Counted from the stretch's first letter, positions 11,972-25,225 are shown. The stretch: DNA of 64,000 nt from Agrocybe praecox (GCA_964017145.1 OZ024848.1:1686501-1750500); one strand, 5' to 3'. Notes: generated by a model not told the origin, from the sequence alone. Made by a program: numbers and translations.

Positions 11972-14900
11972 TCAAGTGAGGTAGAATACTTCCACCTCAA
12001 CCTGTCCAACCACCTGTAAGAGTCTCAGAGGCTATTGAGGAAAAGATCCACAGTTTAAAACTCACCCCTTCTCTGAAAATGATTGCGATTCTGTCTCCCG
12101 GCGTCAACAACTCCACGAATTTGGCATGCGGTGCATTCTTGCAAGTTCCCCACGTGTGAAGCCATGGTGGGGTTCGTCCCTCCAAATTACTACGCTTGAA
12201 TAACGAGACGCTCTCGGGCTAACCAACCAAGCGCCATCGTTTGTATCCGGGTTTTTCACCGTAGTAGCCTCCGAGACTTTTCCCGGACTTGTTGATTCTT
12301 TGATAATCGAGTGCTTCATCGATGTATCCTTGCACGTCTTTGCGTGAAACACCGGAGAGAGATTTCGCACCGCTCTTTAGGTCACGGACTATGAGGGCGT
12401 CAAAACATACGTAGGTTCCTCCGTTCCCCACTGCGCCGAGAGGTTGCCGAGTGCTGGATGTACCGGCTTTTACTCTACTGTCGGGTTTATTGGGAGATAG
12501 TGGGACCAGGTTTGTCTTGATAGTGATTTGTTTAATCGTGCTAAACCCCGTTGGTTCTGATAGGTTAGGAAGCTGTGACGCTAATAGAGCACAATGGTAT
12601 AGACTAGACGTAAAAAATGTGCTAGAATAAACGATTTTTGTTGATTGAGGGCTCGCTGTAGGGTCACCTTCTGTAAGTTCGATAGAGCAGGTATACGTTT
12701 CCTTCTGGCAATCCGCAGTGACAGAAATGATTCTACTTTGATCGGCTATTGTATAAGATTTCATTTTTGCACGAAACGCCATTTGAACGCCTTGGAATAG
12801 GAAATTTTCCAAATCCCATGAGAGAAGGCATTGACGCAGTTTGAATGTACTACTTGACGTTGGTGAAATATGGTTCTAAAATGTTGGTCAGCATGTATGA
12901 ACATCAGATATACCAAGCTACAAACCTGAAGCCAGGTGTGAAGACACATCAGTAGTGTCTTTGTTAGGGACGCAAGCCCGTTGATTCCTATATATTGTAT
13001 CCAATCAAAAATATGATCTGCGACAAATCTTTCGAGTACGTCGAGCAGTTGAGAGTTGAGAGTAGTCTCTTGGTAAGAACATACAACCAGGACCGCAAAT
13101 CTCGATGCAAGATATCCAGGTGGAACAGGCGTATTGTAGACTTTCTGGAGGGAGAAAATCCTGGTCGCTAGCAGATGAGTCTTTGTCCGTGAAGGCACTG
13201 CGAAGGTAAGACCCAAGTTGCTCGTTCATGGTGTTAATCCGCGTGATTGCTACTCGGCAAACTTCTCGCCGATTCACAAAAAATACAGTTCCATAACATC
13301 GTCGCTCGTTAGTTAGGAAATCCACGAAGGCAGGATGAAGAGCAGACAAAATACCCCCGTTTTCATCCTTTCCTTTCTTTACAAGGAGACCAAATTGTTG
13401 CAGCATTTGTAGAATCTTGCAGCTTAAAGGGTCGGTGCTGGTATCGAAAGTGCATGCCATGGATACCGCTTAATGGGCGGCATCGACGGAAAGAGGTCTC
13501 GGAGCATATGAGAAAGAAAGAAAGAAGTCTTTCATCACATTGCCTGGATAAGGGATTGATGTGCACATAACATGGCAAAGGTTATCCAGAGCGTCCTCTG
13601 TGGACGGGGGAACCGGAGATGTGACTATTTGTTGAAGGACGACTGAAGCTTGGGGTGCATCATCATCACTGTAGCAGAAGAGAAGAAATTGGACCATGCC
13701 ATCAAGCCAAACTTGCATGCCATTTGATCGTTACATAAGATGCTGGTGTAGTTCGTGAAGAGTATGCTGCTGTGCTAGCTCGGGAATCTTGGCAAAGAGT
13801 TGTTTCAAAGTCCATGTCATGTAATCTTCAGGGGATTCTCCTCGAGGATTATCAAAACCAAATTTTCAAATTTCGCAGTGGTGCGATACACGACTCGACA
13901 CACCGGTGACAATGTCGCCTTTAAGTCGAGAAGTCAACAACAATCGAAAGTTCGGGGGAAGTTGAACAAAGTGATCTGGTTTTGCTCGTGTTTATCTGAG
14001 ATCTTGTGCAACTCGTCGACCACAATGAGAGTTGGTCCTATCATTTTCAAACCGGCATCAGACTCTGTTACTCCAGAGTTAACGGTTCCAACTAGCAGAT
14101 GGAGAAACTGTCGCCCAATATCAGCGGGTGTGAGAGAGATATCACATTTTAGGCGCTCCGCAATTCTGCATTTTATCGCTGAATTATAGCCGGCGAGTTG
14201 ATATATGATTGAGCTGGATACCGTTTGAGAGTTTGCTCCTAAAGCTGAACCACCTTGAAGGAATGCAGAAGCTCCTAGTCGTTTTTGTTCATGAAACGCT
14301 TGAGCAATGGTGTGAGCTAGTGTTATCTTCCCACAACCTTCTGGGCCTGTCAAAACGAAGACTCGCTTGTTGGGGATATTACCGATATCCGTTGACGATG
14401 ATGCCCATCGAATCACTTCGTCGACCAAACCCCGCCTCGTGCCGCGCAAGCATGTACGACTTGAATACCATCCAACATTTTTTAGATATGGAAGATTGTT
14501 GACATGAAAGAGGGCCTCTGGTTTAGGATGAGTGACTTGGGATGACTTGTTGATGCAGAGGTTACTTACCGATATTTCCAACGGTTTGAAGAATACGATA
14601 GGCAACTACGGCAGATTGGAGTGAGGAGCCTAGGATGAGGCTAATCTTAAGCTCTCCAAATGCAGCTTCGAAATGCGTGATCATCATATCATCTCCATTT
14701 GAGACCATGTTGATCACAGCTCGTTGTGCTGGGAAATTCGTCAGTTCGATGACCGGAGTAGCAAATGAGTTGACATACTGAAGAGTTTGACCTTGCGATA
14801 ATCGGCAATGAAATAGACACACTCCGTGGTCTGGGCAAGCAACTTATCCAAGGTCTTCTGGTACGTCAGAATTTTATCCATCTCTATTCTATCACGGACG

Positions 14901-15869
14901 TAGGTGTACAGATCGGCCATGATGGTACCCAGTCTTTCGATTTTTTCATCTCTTTCCACTTGTTTGACCAATACCTAGAATGCAAGATAGGTTATCTCCA
15001 AAGTAAGAGTTTCTGAAACCAGAACGCTTGCTTGAACCATAAAGGCTACCGCACTAACAGCAACAGCAGCGCGCGAATCTAGCTGTAACGCAAAAGTGAG
15101 TTTTTGTCTACAGGAGGCGATCATTCCACGTACCTCTGATACTTTCTCCACAAACAATACAACAACTTCTAACGACCCAACCAGCCTAATCCAAGCGGGA
15201 GATAATTGATTGATTTCCACATCAGTCATCATAGCTACAGCCTTTTCCATTTAGTAAAGGTGATTCAAGGACCTTATGCCTGCTTTGGACTCTTCTATCT
15301 TGAATGTGAGTGGCAAAGCAACCTTTAAATTGATGGTTATGTATGCGGGCACGATGATGGCGTCTTCCTTGGATTTTTTGGCGGGGTTATCTCGACGTCT
15401 TCGAAGAAGTTGAAGTCAGCTTAGATCGCCGATATATATGATATATACTAACGAGCTCTCACCTTTGTTCCTTTCGAGAACGAACAGGTAGATACCACTC
15501 TGACCGATGAGATGATCTTCTCGAACATGATTATGAATGCAATAAATTTCGACACGTAAACTTGATTCCAATTTGGCGGCACTGTGTAAAGTGTCATAAG
15601 TTAAGAATGATTGCTTGAGCGCTGTACCTACAAAACGAATTTTTGGTCCCATTTCGGCGTTTTACTCCCTTTCCCCCCTCCTTGGGTTCTTTTAGTTTCT
15701 CCCTTCAGCCCTAATACCACATAATAAGATGGATTGGGTCTAAAAGAATGTGAATTGATAATATCCCGAGCTCCAACAACTGGATGACTCGCTACTGAGC
15801 TTTCAATAAACTACTAGCAGGTACGTTTAAAGACTTACCGGCCACTTCGATGTCAACTGTTCTCTCCAT
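11972..15869 (-). pseudogene. Decayed C2-NACHT NLR, paralogue of the divergent intact gene
   Basis: The minus strand from ATG 15869 to TGA 11972 matches, exon by exon, the intact plus-strand NLR at 16455-20512. It shares the short first exon (ERTVDIEVA), the C2-like segment (TPKWDQKFVF, REDHLIGQSG), the helical region, the NACHT P-loop GPEGCGKIT, and the C-terminal module with FVELLTPGDRIAIIF and VEVEVFYLT. Compared with the paralogue it has in-frame stops at 15251-15253, 13866-13868, 13731-13733 and 13470-13472. It also has a frameshift near 15350, a small deletion after Walker B (near 13970), and a further frame change near 13095. Walker B has drifted to IVVDELHKI. All lesions fall in otherwise recognisable protein, so this is a pseudogene made by an inverted local duplication. 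Confidence 0.9.
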
Positions 15870-16454
15870 CTGTGTCGTTGTACCTTGAATGGGTTACTTT
15901 AGAAGGCGAGCTCGACGTCGTTGTGAGAGGAAACAAGCGCGCAAGGCAATCAGATGCACTTACTTCTTGATCTTGATGCTTCTCATGTCCCAGAGGCTGT
16001 GCTCGATGATAATAATAATGCATAAGCGCTGGCACTGATTTGCAGATACCAGATGAACGCTATGGTGTGACCGCCACGAACACCACAGACTCTGTCGCGA
16101 CTCGCTTGTCCCGAATTCATCAGCCTTTCTGTGACGTGATGCCTGTCACGATTTTTGTCGTCGTCGACTACGGTGACCATGGTTGACCACAACTTAAACC
16201 AGGCAATTATCTTCAAGCCAATTTCCAAGCATGGCATCAAACCCAAAACAGCCCAAAACCTATCGATCGTGGTGGAATGTTCTTTTTGAGGGATGTGAAG
16301 TCTTGGCCTCATGTGGCACAGCCTCATTTGTAGTTCGTGCAACTCGGCTGGAGAAAGAGGGATATAACTGGATATAAGGGTGTTTCAAACCCTACCAGAT
16401 CATTCAGAGTTTTCCCAAAACACTTGACGTTCTTGTTTGGATCTCTACTTAGGC
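15870..16454. promoter_or_regulatory. Shared 585-bp divergent intergenic region of the NLR pair
   Basis: It lies between the two start codons (ATG 15869 on minus, ATG 16455 on plus) and must carry both promoters. A TATA-like GATATAAGGG lies about 80 bp upstream of the plus-strand ATG. No other clear site is visible. Confidence 0.5.
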
Positions 16455-19400
16455 ATGGATAAAACTGTCGACATAGAAGTGGCAGGTTAGTTGCAAGCAA
16501 ACATGAACTACTGGGCAGCATTATCATTGATTTGAAAACAGTCGTCGAAGGGAGAGAATTTCTGAACACCCATAAGTTCAGATTAAATCCCACGTTTTAT
16601 GTTGCATTGAAATGCATGGATGAAGGAGAGAAGCGGACTCAAGGAGGTGGCCAGGGCACTAAAGCGCCCAAATGGAATCAGAATTTTGTCTTGTAAGCTA
16701 TAAGTTTATGGTCAGATATCTGGTAATTAAAACCATTGTGTACAGTGCTGCGAATCTATCATCAAGCCTTCATGTTAATGTTTTTTGTGTTCACCGTCAC
16801 ACTCGAGAAGACCATCTTATCGGCCAAGCTGATCTGAATCTTTTTGGCGTTGAGAGGAACAAAGGTGAATACTATCCTCGAGCAGGAAGAATAAAATCTG
16901 ACAGAGTCCAGACATTGAAATAACTTTCCGTCGTATTCCAAAGAAATCGACGGAGGAAGTTATTTCTGGCTATCTTACTCTACGCATTCAGGTTGCGATG
17001 CCCGTCACGTTCAAGGTCCAAGAATCCAATGCAGACCTCCGATCTTTGCATTACGTGCAACAGATGGAGAGAATAGTTGGGATCGTATCTCAGGATGAGC
17101 TAAATCAGCTGTCTCCTTCTTGGGTACTCCTAGTCGGAAACCTGGACATGGTCGCGTCTTTAGCCGAGAAGATATCTGATGTGGGTCGTACATTCCTATG
17201 CACAATCCAGGCTAACCTCTTTTTAGCTTGATTCACGGGCTGCAATGGCTTTAGGAGCGGTGGGATTTATGCTTCAGGTATGTAAAGTTTCGTTCCGTAA
17301 CGAGCAACCTGAATACTGAGTGCGCTTGAAGGTTTTGGTCAAGCAGATAGAAAGAGATGAGAAAATAGAAGGCTTGGGTTCGGTCATGGCCGATTTATAT
17401 ACTTACGTGCGCGATGGTGTCGAGATGGAGAAGATTGTGACGTATCAGAAATTTCTGGATAAATTGCTCACACAGACGGCCGAGTGTGCTTACTTTATTG
17501 CTGAATACCGGAAGGTCAAAACATTCGGTATGTCTATCTGTTATCCAACCTCATCCACATCGCTCATATTAGTGTGTAGCAACACGAGCTGTCGTTCATA
17601 TAAACTCAGATGCGGATTCGATGATAGCTCAGTTCCAAGCAGCCTTCGGAGAATTAAAGATAAACCTAATCCTTGGGTCTACTCTCCAAACTGCCGTGGT
17701 CTCTTTCCGTATACTTCAGACTGTTGAAAATATCGGTATGTAGAGTCCTTCATGTCAATGACCGACACTTATCTTCTGCCACAGAGGCTCTTATTCACGT
17801 CAACAACTTATCGTACTTAAAAAGTATTGGATGGGATTCAGGCCGCACGTGTCTAAGGGGAACAAGGCAGTCTATCATAGACGACATCCTTCTCTGGGCG
17901 TCTTCTACGATTGATATTGATAATGGTTCGAGCAAACAAATATGCGTTCTATCTGGTCCTCCAGGATGCGGGAAATCGACCTTAGCTCATACAATAGCCC
18001 AAGCCTTTCACGAACAGCATCGTCTCGGCGCTTCTGTGTTCTTGAGAAGCGATGTAGCAGGAGCCAATTCTCAAACTGTATCCAGCTCCATCATATTCCA
18101 GTTAGCTGGTTATAACCAAACGATCAAAGCCAGAATTGCGGAGAAACTCAAGTCTGACTCATCTCTTGCCTCTGCGGATATTGGACAGCAATTCCCTCAT
18201 TTGCTCGTCGACATCATGAATACTGGAGTGGAAAAGGGCGACACGACTCTGGCCATGGTGGGACCTACTCTTATCGTTATCGACGGTATTCACGAGATAC
18301 CTGATCGGCGGGAGCAGAACCGCATACTTACTGCCATCGCTGACTATTTGGTCCGAATGCCATCTAACTTCCGTATACTCTTAACATCGCAAGACGGGGA
18401 TATGGTCACCGATATCTTCGGTCGTATAGCGCACCGATGTTACACTCGCGAGATAACATTCGATAATCCCAGAGGAGAGCCTCCATCTGATTATATGACC
18501 TGGTGTTTGAACCAATTGGTGGAAGAAATGCCTGCATTGTTTGAACACTATAGCATTGAAGACCTGCACGATGAATTGATGGAACACTCAATGGGAATCC
18601 ATCTATGGATCGACACACTCTACCGTTTTCTTCAATTCTGCCATGATCGTGGAGAACATAAAGAGTCGGTCGTCCTGCAGGATCTGATATCCAGTAAAGT
18701 CCCGCATTCCAAGGAGGACGCCATAGACGATCTGTACCGTGTGATATGCTCTTCCATACCTTACCCGAATCACTTTTTCAAGGACCTACTTTTCCTTTTC
18801 ATTCATTCAAGCCGGGCTTTGTCCTTTACTTCTGCTCATCAACCGATCGCTCTCGCGTGTATATTCGACGACAACCCATTCGATTGTGGCATTTTCAGAA
18901 TGATGAGGCAATTGGGACTTGTTGTAGAAAGAGGGAAAGATGAAGAAAGTACACCTCTCTTTGTTCTCCATCCAAGCTTTGAAGATTTCCTGGTCAACGA
19001 ACGGCGAGCCTATGGCACCGAGTTCTTTGTGGCACGCGGCGCGTCGAAGCAGGTTCTTCAGGTCGCAGCAACGCGGGTAGATGCGTTGAATAATCTTCTT
19101 GAATCATACCTTTCCAAACCTGATATCGACGCGAATTGTGACAAGGATGTTTTGCTACCCATTTCAGAAAATTTACACTATGCCAGTTGCACATGGCCAT
19201 ACTGCCTTGACCTCTGCGGAACTGATAGCATAGCATTCGCTTCACAATATCTCAGCTTGCTTGAGACGCTAGAGAAATTTGTTTCATTCCATATATTGCA
19301 GTGGATGGAGTACATGGGCACCATGGGTCTCGAATCCCATACTGTTACACTCCTGCAGCTAGCATTTACCTGGTCAAAGGTACATCAATTATCTGTTACG

Positions 19401-20512
19401 TTGATATGCCACTTACTCTGCCTTAGAAACACTTGTCCGCCTCTACGGATGCATTGAAGATACATCAAAATCTCCTCAACCTGGACGTAGAGAAGGTTGT
19501 CCAGGGAAGATTAGAATACCGCTATTGTTCGAAGCTACCTGATAGCAACGATACCACGTACAAGTCTGTCCAGATAAACGACGAACATGGAAAGACTCCC
19601 TATGCGCTATCAGTGGCCACCACCCTACCGGGAGAAATTGCCAAATTAAATGGTGAAAATGCAAACAGTTGGGCAAGGATTATCGTCCACACTGATCTAA
19701 ATTGGATGCTTACTTCCAAGGCCAATGAATGTTTTGTCCTTACACCGAAGCTTCTAAGGTGGACAGGGGCCGGAGAATCCTCTCAGATTAAACAGGTCGC
19801 CTTCCGAATTAAATCGGAATATGACAGAGAGGCTCATCAACCTTACTTCACGTGTAAGTTTCGTTCTTCGCACTATTAGGCGCCTTTCCTCATGTTTGCC
19901 TCACAGCTCATCCCCCATGGGAAGAATCTTACGGGTGGTTCGATGCTGTTATTGTCCGTGATTTGAAAATTGATTCAGAAGTCCCGGAAGGAGAATTTGA
20001 GACCAATGTCAAGACATATATTAAAGATTCAGTCAATCGACGTGCTTCCATAGACACGAATGGATTGCAGGTAATTACTGTTCGGAATCCACATAGAAAG
20101 GCGGATGACGACAATGTCTGGTCGAACCAACCACATACCCAATTGTTCGACGATTCCAACGAAGAGAAAATCAAGGACACCTATAGATCCTATGACGTTT
20201 GGTACATCCAGAAGCACACGCGGGTGTTTGACGAGAACAAAGTCCATGAAATAATATGGACTTACAACGATCAAGAGGAAGAGGTCGCGGAGAAGCCAGA
20301 AACGTCGGGTGTACCCCCCATCGGAGTTGGTAAAGGCGTAGGGTTCGTGAGATTGTTGCAGCCTGGAGATAGGATAGCTGTGATATCAAGGAACCGAGGC
20401 GTGAGTCGCGCAATTATGTCATACTCCCCTTTACTTTCTGACGATCCCCCCTTCTTAGCGAGGTTGGATGCAACACATGAGGAATATCGAAATTGAAATC
20501 CTGTACTCGTGA
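16455..20512 (+). CDS. C2-NACHT NLR with a repeat-free conserved C-terminal module
   Basis: Eleven exons (16455-16485, 16542-16692, 16746-16864, 16912-17180, 17227-17277, 17332-17527, 17580-17735, 17785-19379, 19427-19853, 19907-20400, 20459-20512) sum to 3543 nt, giving 1180 aa in frame. Residues about 1-105 resemble a C2 domain (FYVALKCM, APKWNQNFVF, LHVNVFCVHRHTREDHLIGQ). Residues about 110-320 are helical. NACHT follows, with Walker A GPPGCGKST at about 382, Walker B LIVIDGIHEI and sensor-like ILLTSQD; the Walker B lacks the common DALDE form. There is no WD40, ankyrin or TPR array. The last 330 residues form a mixed module ending in GFVRLLQPGDRIAVISR and MRNIEIEILYS. Fungal NLRs are linked to non-self recognition; membrane or lipid sensing through the C2-like part is inference. 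Confidence 0.88.
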
Positions 20513-21455
20513 TCTCATAGTGGCCTGCGTGTGTGTTTACCCTGTAATAATATATGTATCCTCATAGGTTCTTTCTTTCCCTGCCTGGATTGTGAAAGTT
20601 ATCAAGTGAGTTGATTATATGTAAACAATCTCGATCCCGAGACAATATTGTCTTAGGATGATCCACCGACTTTCGACACAGCCATAGACTTCAGGAGACC
20701 AGCTGACTACCATTCCGTGGACCTACTCTCTTTCACTTTCGAACGTTCGACAAGGAATAGATGCCCATCATGTTTGCATTCGGTCAGCCCTTACCTTAAC
20801 GATCCCTATTACATGAGCGATTATTCAAGACAATGATATGTTCATCAAGCCCGACATAAAAAACCTGATCAACGCGCACAATATCATCTAAGCAAGAAAA
20901 ACGAGGGAGCGACAGCGGGGAGTACGAATTTCCGAACGAAGGCAAGCCCTCAGGGATCAGTAACAAACACGGCCATGCAGACGTCTTTGCATAAGATCCG
21001 AAGACTGTTATCTGCAGAACATGATGAAGATGATTCTGTCGGTATGCAACATTCGCTTTATCACGCAGGTTGATGTTCTGAAAGTATAATTTCAATGATG
21101 GTGATAGCGCATGCTCAAGCAGTGCTAGATGGATACAGAGCAGTATTGCGCAGTCCGTCCATTTGCACTTTTCATTTTTACATTTTTATTCAGACTTATG
21201 CGAATGGTTAAGATCCCCGAGAGACCCAGACTGCACAAGATCACGCAAAACAAATTGTAGCCGACCATGAACTGTGATACGAAGACCGACAATCAATATT
21301 AGAAAGCAGACATTATAATGTTAAATATTCCGTAAAGTTCTGCGAGAAATAAAACATTATTCATATATCGTCCGTGGTATATGCACTGCGGGCGGCGTGT
21401 ATAATACAATATATTTGATCCAAGAATTGTACCGGATAGACAGTCATTCGGCCGC
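20513..21455. other. Intergenic between two converging genes
   Basis: No gene is supported. It should contain the 3' ends of the NLR gene (left) and the hydrolase gene (right). A 99-aa minus ORF at 20796-21095 has no recognisable feature. Confidence 0.5.
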
Positions 21456-23141
21456 TCACACCTGCGAAACTTTAGATTTCGAGTTGGCTGGTGACACGTC
21501 GGTATATGGCGCTTCATCATTGAATCCTTGCGCCCAACTAGCTATAGACTCCAAGATTTCATTCAAGACGGATTTGTCCCACCAGAACTCGTGCAACATT
21601 AACGGGTCATGACACGCATCCCGAGCCCAATGTACCCGAAGGCCCACCCCATCGGCATCCATGGCTGTAGCCAGACTCCGCACCTCCCTCACTAATCTCT
21701 CAGCATCTCCACAAACAATTATGGTCCGCGGGAAATCACCAAATAATTTAGGGAAGCGGCAGGATTTATGATACGGGTTGTCGCTTTCCAACGGGAATTC
21801 AGTGGCATTGGGGCCTGCCACTGAAAGGTTCTCTGGGTCGCGCGTGGTTCTGAGGAGAGTAGGAAGCCTTTGGAAAACGTGTCGAACGAATTTGGCTTCG
21901 TGTTCACCCTCTGGATCCTGTTTCAATTGGTGACCCCATCGCTTCAAGACGATCGGTGAGCAAGGAGAAACGTATTCCGAGTGTACAATTTCCATCAATC
22001 TCCTTTCCTCTTCAACACTGGGCTTGTCGGGACTGTACTTGAATCCAAGGAAGGTGCGTTGTAATAATGCTCGAGGTTCAGGGGTATCCACAAGGTAATC
22101 AGTAAATTGGTTAGGTCGGGGGATATAAGACGATAGGGTTTCTGGAAGAGAGTGTGAGGTATCACAGGAAGGCTACAGATTCCATTCAGAAGTGATAACA
22201 ACTGCAAGCTAAAAGTACTTACTGAAAGCAATAAAAGCCCATCAGGTAGAGGGAGATGACCCTCATCTCTGAGCCAACGAGCCAACGAAAGAACTAGATT
22301 TCCGCCTGAGCTGTCGCCTATCAAGATAAGCTTGCATTTGGATTTTTTGATTCCATATTGCTCTACAACGTGAGCATATACAGCTGCAGCGTCCATGACA
22401 ACAGCTGGAAACGGTGCGTGTTGTAGTAATCGATATTCGACTGAGTAAACCTCATGAAGAATCTTTCTCTGTGTATATGCGCGACGAATGAGCGAGATTC
22501 TCGATTGACACCAACATATGCGCTGAATACTTGCATACCTTGATCAACTGTCTTGGTATCCTCGACGTTCTGCTTGATTCGTGTGCAGACATATGGCAGT
22601 AACCACCTCCATGCATAAATATCCCCACGAGAGGGACTTTGTCGGTCCCTGATTCTAAATCCAGTTCGGAAGCTAGGTTCTGAACATCTGGTAGCCTCTT
22701 CTTGACTTTCTGAACATCTGCGTGAGTTTTCTTCGGCCAGACGTAACATCCAACTCTGACAAATGGAATTTTGTCGTTGACAATCCCTGTCCTGTATCTC
22801 TCTGGAAGCGGAGGAACCCATTCGAACCGAGTCTCGTTCAGTTTCGACTCATCTGGAGCGATTGTTGGGTCTCTGGTGCCCCAAGTAACGCCAGCTACTT
22901 CTGTGACTTTGAATATGCGCCTCGTAAAGTTCACATTAACTATTTGTCGTAGGTTCCATGATGCACGCGGCCTGTATCGCCTTGGTATGATTGAATAATA
23001 GGTTACCCAGACAGGAACCAGTGCAAGGGTCGTAAAGAGTCTCCAGAAAACGTATGCTGATTTCCAAGGTTCCTTTGCGTAAGGAAGGTGGTCGTAATGA
23101 GGGTAAGGTGGGTTATCGTCGTAAATTTTGGGTATGGCCAT
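21456..23141 (-). CDS. HSL-type alpha/beta hydrolase (carboxylesterase/lipase-like)
   Basis: Three exons (23141-22539, 22468-22223, 22172-21456) are all in phase 0 and encode 521 aa. The protein belongs to the hormone-sensitive-lipase-like alpha/beta hydrolase fold. It has the oxyanion-hole motif HGGG at residues 177-180, the nucleophile elbow GDSSGG with the predicted catalytic serine at 254, and a histidine near residue 471 in DACHDPLML. A hydrophobic segment at about residues 33-52 (RLFTTLALVPVWVTYYS) predicts an N-terminal membrane anchor. Length is larger than bacterial family members because of this anchor and an insert before HGGG, as is common in basidiomycete paralogues. It probably hydrolyses an ester; the substrate cannot be told from sequence. 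The gene looks intact. Confidence 0.9.
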
Positions 23142-25225
23142 TGTTGAAAGGTGGGGAAACTTTCGTGCAGAGGTTTAGTTTAAAATCCATGGGCGTGGTA
23201 ACTCAACTCCACACATGCCTAACATTAACCCATTGACGTCAAGAGGTCCATATTGCGTCAACAAGGGATCTTATCATAATAATGGTGGATGGAGTAACAA
23301 GGTTTTCCTGCATTGCAGGAAAGCAGAGAGGACACTTGGAGAAAGCAAGAAGAGAGATTTCGGCGCTAATAACAAAACAGGCTCCGTCTCCGGTGTGGCG
23401 GAGTCTGAAATATATTATTTGGTTTGGGCCTACGAATTCAAGTAAGTATTTACCGGTACCTGCCACCATGACTTTGAGAATTCCCTCTTTCATGGCTACG
23501 AGTCCTTGGAATAAGGTCTCCCATCGATTTTAAAACTAAGTAGTGTGCCGATGGATACGTCTTCATAAGTCCAAAACTTATCGGACAAGTAAGCCACTCC
23601 GTGCATCACCCTTTTGAACTCATAGGTTCAGAACGTAGTGGAATTAGAACGAAGGTTATAAAAATCCAATTTCCGGGTACTTGGTTACACTCCCGCTCGT
23701 TTGACGCTTAAAAACAAATCGGAAAGACCTTTTGTCTACTATAGACTCCGCTTATATTCTTGAGACTCCGTCGTAAAAGGTCTCGTCTCCGCCAGCTTCG
23801 CTTGGCCCATAACCAAGTGACCCACTGCCACCCAGCGCTATCGTTGGAAATCCTATTAACAAAACCCTACGCCCTAATTCAAAATTTCTCTTAACTTATC
23901 CTAAGAACAGTTTAACATCTCTGCCAAATCTCAACCGAGATAGATTGCCAATAAGCTGTCCGTCAAAACACGCGAGCGCGCTCAACCGGTCGAGCATCTG
24001 TATGAGAATATCTCACGTACATTTTTAGCTGATCCTCAGTGCTGTGCCTTTCTCAAGACTAACATAGATAAACCTTTTATTATCTTTTTTTTGAGAATCT
24101 TCTTTATAATATAGCCTGATGAACCATGGAACAGGTTCTGGTCCGTAATGAAGTCAGAGGTCTCAAACGTAGAAAACCCGAGTCGTATCACTACCACGGA
24201 ACAGTATCGGAGCACAAATGATTCGAGCAATCTTGCAAATCAATGTTGTTCACAAGATGTTCTCCTTGTTCTCTCACGGCTTATGAACGCGTCTGAGGTC
24301 AAGCGTCTATTTCATAGTAAATAATTAGGTACGTTCATACTTCGCAGCCATGATGTATGCACAACCTTGCTAAAAACCTGGAATATATTCTATGGTTCTC
24401 TAGCTCCTGGCCATAAGTAGTATCCCATCAGATTTTCTCTAAAATGGGCATTCGGCGGTTCGGCACGACGGTTGGGTCTCCCATGTGTGGCGTCTAATCT
24501 AGAATGCCTTCGAGGGCTCGGACTGGTTGGGTTTACAGCTCGATGTGTATTTGTAAATCAGATTTGACTATGTTGACTTTCAGAAATAATAGCTTTACAC
24601 TGCCAGATTGTATTATTCTACCTGGAGTCCGAAAGGATAGAGTAACGACGATTATTGATGTTCAAAAACATAGGGTTAAATTTAAAGCGGTGATTGGTTA
24701 CTATTGGTAGCTTAGAGATCATCTTTTCATCCTCCGCGAGTGATTATTTACTAACAGCACATCATCTCGGATGCACTATAGCGCGCTCCCGTGGTTGGTG
24801 GCATACTTTTTTTGGACGCGATTTTCATCAAATTTTCCATTCAAGATGCTCATCTTTGGGGAGAACAAGCACGGAAATTAGTCAATTAGCCGGAAGACGC
24901 TTTTTCGGACCTTATTTTATAAGATTAAACGCCTCCCAGCGCCTTTCAATGTAGTTAATGTCGATCTTTTGATGCAGTAACAGCGAAACGTCTCATTTCC
25001 CCAGTAGGTTTTCTGCGAGTCCGAGCCACTCATTATTTTAGCGTAATCTCTATGTCAACGACATTATTTAGGCTGTAGACAAGGACGAATATAGGGTAAA
25101 GTCATTCATAGAATATGTCGAGTTTTAAAGACTTAAAGTTCGGAAATAGTACTCTGGAATCTATAAAACCTTCATGAAACGGGCAGGGATTAAGAAACAC
25201 TCCCCGATTCCTTGCATTTTATAAG
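23142..25225. other. 2.1-kb gene-poor stretch
   Basis: No ORF longer than 86 codons and no family match is seen on either strand. Short inverted repeats occur (for example ATAAGTCC AAAACTTAT around 23566-23583), but no paired long terminal repeats, transposase or reverse transcriptase remnants were found by eye. The left end should be the hydrolase promoter. Confidence 0.4.

Noticed and set aside
12219..12812. 197-codon minus ORF as a separate gene
   Set aside because: Its sequence matches exons 9-10 of the paralogous C2-NACHT gene, so it is part of the decayed copy.
23142..25225. Possible solo LTR or transposon in the gene-poor gap
   Set aside because: No TG...CA ends with target duplication, no paired repeat and no polymerase or transposase fragment could be found by eye.
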